From Candidatus Gastranaerophilales bacterium (GTDB lineage: Bacteria > Cyanobacteriota > Vampirovibrionia > Gastranaerophilales > Gastranaerophilaceae), in contig CALUYN010000010.1 in NCBI GenBank assembly GCA_944325025.1, positions 1 to 62,859 of the forward strand: 62,859 nucleotides of DNA. The letters are read 5' to 3'. Made by a program: the position numbers and the translations under genes. This document shows positions 60,943 through 62,859 of this stretch, one piece after another. Below the pieces are notes generated by a model. That model worked only from the letters and a program-made list of their open reading frames with translations. It was not told where the DNA came from and searched no databases. Within the stretch, counting starts at the first letter, position 1. Every line of letters begins with the position of its first letter.

Positions 60943-62637
60943 ATGTCATTACCAAATGTAGCATATTTCTCAATGGAAATCGCACTGGATCAGTCCTTGA
61001 AAACTTACTCAGGCGGTTTGGGATTTTTGGCAGGTTCACATATGTTATCTGCCGGTTATTTACAGATGCCTATGGTCGGTGTTACTATGCTATGGTCTTA
61101 TGGTTATTATGATCAGCGTATTGCACAGGATGGTCAGGTTGAAGTAGCTTACATCAGAAAATATTATGAATTTTTAAAAGACATCAATGCTTCTACTGAA
61201 GTTAATATTTTCGGAGAAAAAGTTAAAGTTAAAGCTTATTTAGTTGAACCGGAATTATTCGGTGCTTGTCCGGTATATCTTTTAACAACTGATATCGACG
61301 GAAACAGCGACTGGGCAAAGAGCATTTCTCATAAACTTTATGACGGAAATGAAAAAATCAGAATTGCTCAGGAAACAGTTCTCGGCGTTGCAGGTATCAG
61401 AATTCTGCAGCAAATCGGTTACAACTTTGATGTTGTCCACATGAACGAAGGCCATGCGCTTCCTGCAGCTTTTGAATTGTTAAGACAATACAACGGCAAC
61501 CTTGAAGAAGTTAAAAAGAAAACAGTATTTACAACTCACACACCTGTTGCTGCAGGTAATGAAGTTCACTGGGTTGATACACTTCTTGAAGGCGGCTTCT
61601 TTGCAGGATGTTCAAGAGAAACTGCAGTTCAATTAGGCGGAGAAAACTTCTCGCTTACAGTTGCAGCACTCAGAATGTCAAGAATTGCAAACGCTGTATC
61701 ACAGCTCCACGGACTTGTTGCTAACAAAATGTGGGAATGGGTTGAAGGCAGATGCCCGATACGTGCTATAACTAACGCTGTAAACCTTCACTACTGGCAG
61801 GATGACAGAGTTAAAGAAGCTGCAAACAATCCTGAAAAGTTGTTAGCTGTTAAACGTGAAATGAAAGCAGAATTGTTTGAATACGTTGCTAACGTTGCAG
61901 GTAAAAGATTTGATCCTGATGTATTAACTATTACCTGGGCAAGAAGATTTGCGGATTACAAACGCGCCTGGCTTATCCTTATGGATAAAGACAGAATTAC
62001 AAAACTTCTTGACGCTAACAAAATCCAAATTATCTTTGCAGGTAAATTCCATCCGGATGATGTTATGGGCAAAGAAATGTTCAACAAACTTCTTAACCGT
62101 TCTCACAGCATGAAAAATGTTGTTGTATTGCCAGGTTATGAACTTGAATTGTCAGGCAAATTGAAACGCGGTTCTGATATTTGGTTAAATACACCTTTAA
62201 GGCCGTTTGAAGCTTCCGGTACTTCAGGTATGTCAGCTAACGCTAACGGAACAGTACACCTTTCTATCTATGACGGTTGGACTGTTGAAGGTACATTTAA
62301 CGGAATTAACGGTTACACTGTTGAATATCCTGGACTTGATGATGAAATGCCTTGGGAAGAACGTCACTGGAAAGACCATGAATGCATTATGAACATCATT
62401 GAAAACGAAATCATTCCAACATACTATGAAAACAAACAGGAATGGGCTCGTTTAATGAGACAGGCTATCAGAACATCTGAAGCATACTTCAATTCTGATC
62501 GTATGGTAATTGAATATTACAACAGATTGTATAAACCAATTGCTCACAACGATTCTACATCAGCAGAAAAGAAAAAAGAAATGAATATTTCAGAAACTCC
62601 GACTTTTGATGCTTGGACTTTCGCCAACATCAAATAG
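60943..62637 (+). CDS. Alpha-glucan phosphorylase homologue lacking the PLP lysine
   Basis: A 564-residue member of glycosyltransferase family 35 in the short bacterial/archaeal form. Hallmarks: YFSMEIALDQSLKTYSGGLG, VVHMNEGHA, TTHTPVAAGNE, ITWARRFADYKR, and FEASGTSGM. The residue after that GM, which in phosphorylases is the Lys that binds pyridoxal phosphate (SGTSGMKxxxNG), is Ser431 here (codon TCA at 62233-62235) in MSANANG. Phosphorolysis of glycogen by the normal mechanism is therefore doubtful; a glycosyltransferase-like or regulatory role is possible. Codon use is cleaner than neighbours, suggesting high expression. Strong Shine-Dalgarno. Confidence 0.85.
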   Translation: MSLPNVAYFSMEIALDQSLKTYSGGLGFLAGSHMLSAGYLQMPMVGVTMLWSYGYYDQRIAQDGQVEVAYIRKYYEFLKDINASTEVNIFGEKVKVKAYLVEPELFGACPVYLLTTDIDGNSDWAKSISHKLYDGNEKIRIAQETVLGVAGIRILQQIGYNFDVVHMNEGHALPAAFELLRQYNGNLEEVKKKTVFTTHTPVAAGNEVHWVDTLLEGGFFAGCSRETAVQLGGENFSLTVAALRMSRIANAVSQLHGLVANKMWEWVEGRCPIRAITNAVNLHYWQDDRVKEAANNPEKLLAVKREMKAELFEYVANVAGKRFDPDVLTITWARRFADYKRAWLILMDKDRITKLLDANKIQIIFAGKFHPDDVMGKEMFNKLLNRSHSMKNVVVLPGYELELSGKLKRGSDIWLNTPLRPFEASGTSGMSANANGTVHLSIYDGWTVEGTFNGINGYTVEYPGLDDEMPWEERHWKDHECIMNIIENEIIPTYYENKQEWARLMRQAIRTSEAYFNSDRMVIEYYNRLYKPIAHNDSTSAEKKKEMNISETPTFDAWTFANIK

Positions 62638-62656
62638 TTTGATATGCAACACATAG

Positions 62657-62684
62657 CAGGGCTTTCATTAATTTGAAGGCCCTG
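62657..62684 (+). terminator. Rho-independent terminator
   Basis: CAGGGC/GCCCTG stem with inner CTTTCA/TGAAG pairing, followed by TTCTTTTTT. Confidence 0.85.
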
Positions 62685-62803
62685 TTCTTTTTTGCAATTG
62701 TTACAAAAACTTAACAAAATAATATAAAAAATTAAAGTTTTATAGAAAGATATCCGACATGGAGATTAAGGAAACTAATTTTACGAAAGGAAGATCGACA
62801 AAA

Positions 62804-62859
62804 ATGGGAATGGCAGCGTCACAAGCTAGATTTTTAGGTCTGACAGCCAGAAAAACCAA
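62804..62859 (+). CDS. MGMAASQAR-type protein, 5' end only
   Basis: The gene runs off the window; only 18 codons are visible: MGMAASQARFLGLTARKT. AAAGGAAG lies about ten bases before the ATG. The N-terminus closely matches that of the 747-residue protein at 3702-5945 (MGMAAGQARLLSITSR), so they share an N-terminal module. I recall this motif repeatedly in Vampirovibrionia proteins of unknown function. Confidence 0.7.
   Translation, partial: MGMAASQARFLGLTARKT

Noticed and set aside
1-62859. CRISPR arrays, tRNA or rRNA genes, prophage or insertion sequences
   Set aside because: No regularly spaced repeats, cloverleaf-type sequences, transposase or phage proteins were found by reading the gaps and genes.

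Overview
The window is chromosomal DNA from an AT-rich bacterium. It looks like a member of the non-photosynthetic cyanobacterial sister class Vampirovibrionia (Melainabacteria), most likely a gut-type Gastranaerophilales. This placement rests on recognised protein styles: pilin-like proteins with an AFTLAEVLITLG-type N-terminus and a C-terminus close to [WF]EIxDDYP, proteins beginning MGMAASQAR, and small proteins carrying PAFTAKF-type starts. Low GC, desulfoferrodoxin with ferritin, a hybrid-cluster-like protein and no respiratory genes fit an anaerobe. No tRNA, rRNA, CRISPR, prophage or transposase was seen.

Layout. 1-454: non-coding, with inverted and palindromic repeats. 455-5945 (minus): patatin-like lipase, GT-C-like membrane protein, small HEAT-like protein and a 747-residue structural-type protein. 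5946-6677: a mosaic of dispersed palindromic repeats with a C11 tract. 6678-11459 (minus): PLP decarboxylase, PilZ protein, and a fragment of the spc ribosomal operon (rpsE-rpmD-rplO-secY). 11691-20728: intact pilin-like gene, HTH regulator, phosphohexomutase, orphan sugar ABC permease, CoA-disulfide-reductase-like enzyme, FAD oxidoreductase overlapping an MnmC-type methyltransferase, and thrB. 20771-29811: AI-2E transporter, radical SAM enzyme, a broken pilin-like gene, a histidine phosphatase lacking its catalytic His, leuD, rpsL-rpsG behind a structured leader, and an HCP-like protein with glutaredoxin. 29930-40711: wecB, envelope proteins, a histidine kinase/response regulator pair, superoxide reductase/ferritin, SRP RNA, an MFS exporter and lgt. 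40820-46464 (plus): a tight operon with a stand-alone ClpX-type zinc finger, a large repeat protein, ruvX, a DUF1292 protein, a stand-alone array of Clp N-domains, tilS and hpt. 46549-62859: membrane protein, uvrB, a CpaE/CpaF pair with a pilin-like gene, glycosyltransferase, YdjC deacetylase, PLD-family protein, VWA protein, a PLP lyase, an alpha-glucan phosphorylase homologue lacking the PLP lysine, and the start of a second MGMAASQAR protein.

Most notable observation. Two pilin-like genes (starts at 53760 and 24899, minus strand) share one architecture: Shine-Dalgarno, ATG, exactly ten codons ending in TTC, then a run of exactly ten G, then a conserved ACTsTArGCTCCGC. In the 53760 gene the assembled G10 tract forces a stop six codons into or after the tract. 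One extra G (G11), or two fewer, opens a single continuous 309-codon frame into a classic prepilin N-terminus. The leader that would be removed by prepilin peptidase contains dispersed palindromic repeats. This looks like slipped-strand phase variation of a surface pilin, with repeat elements tolerated inside the disposable leader. The second locus also carries a prepilin signature but lacks the hydrophobic helix and is broken.

A second general feature is that several genes have a sigma70-type promoter whose -10 box ends exactly six bases before the ATG, with no Shine-Dalgarno. That predicts leaderless mRNAs (uvrB, the MnmC-like gene, cpaE-like, the histidine kinase). Several enzymes keep their fold signatures but have lost a defining catalytic or cofactor residue: phosphorylase Lys to Ser, histidine phosphatase RHG to CNG, degenerate CpaF, and an HCP-like protein.
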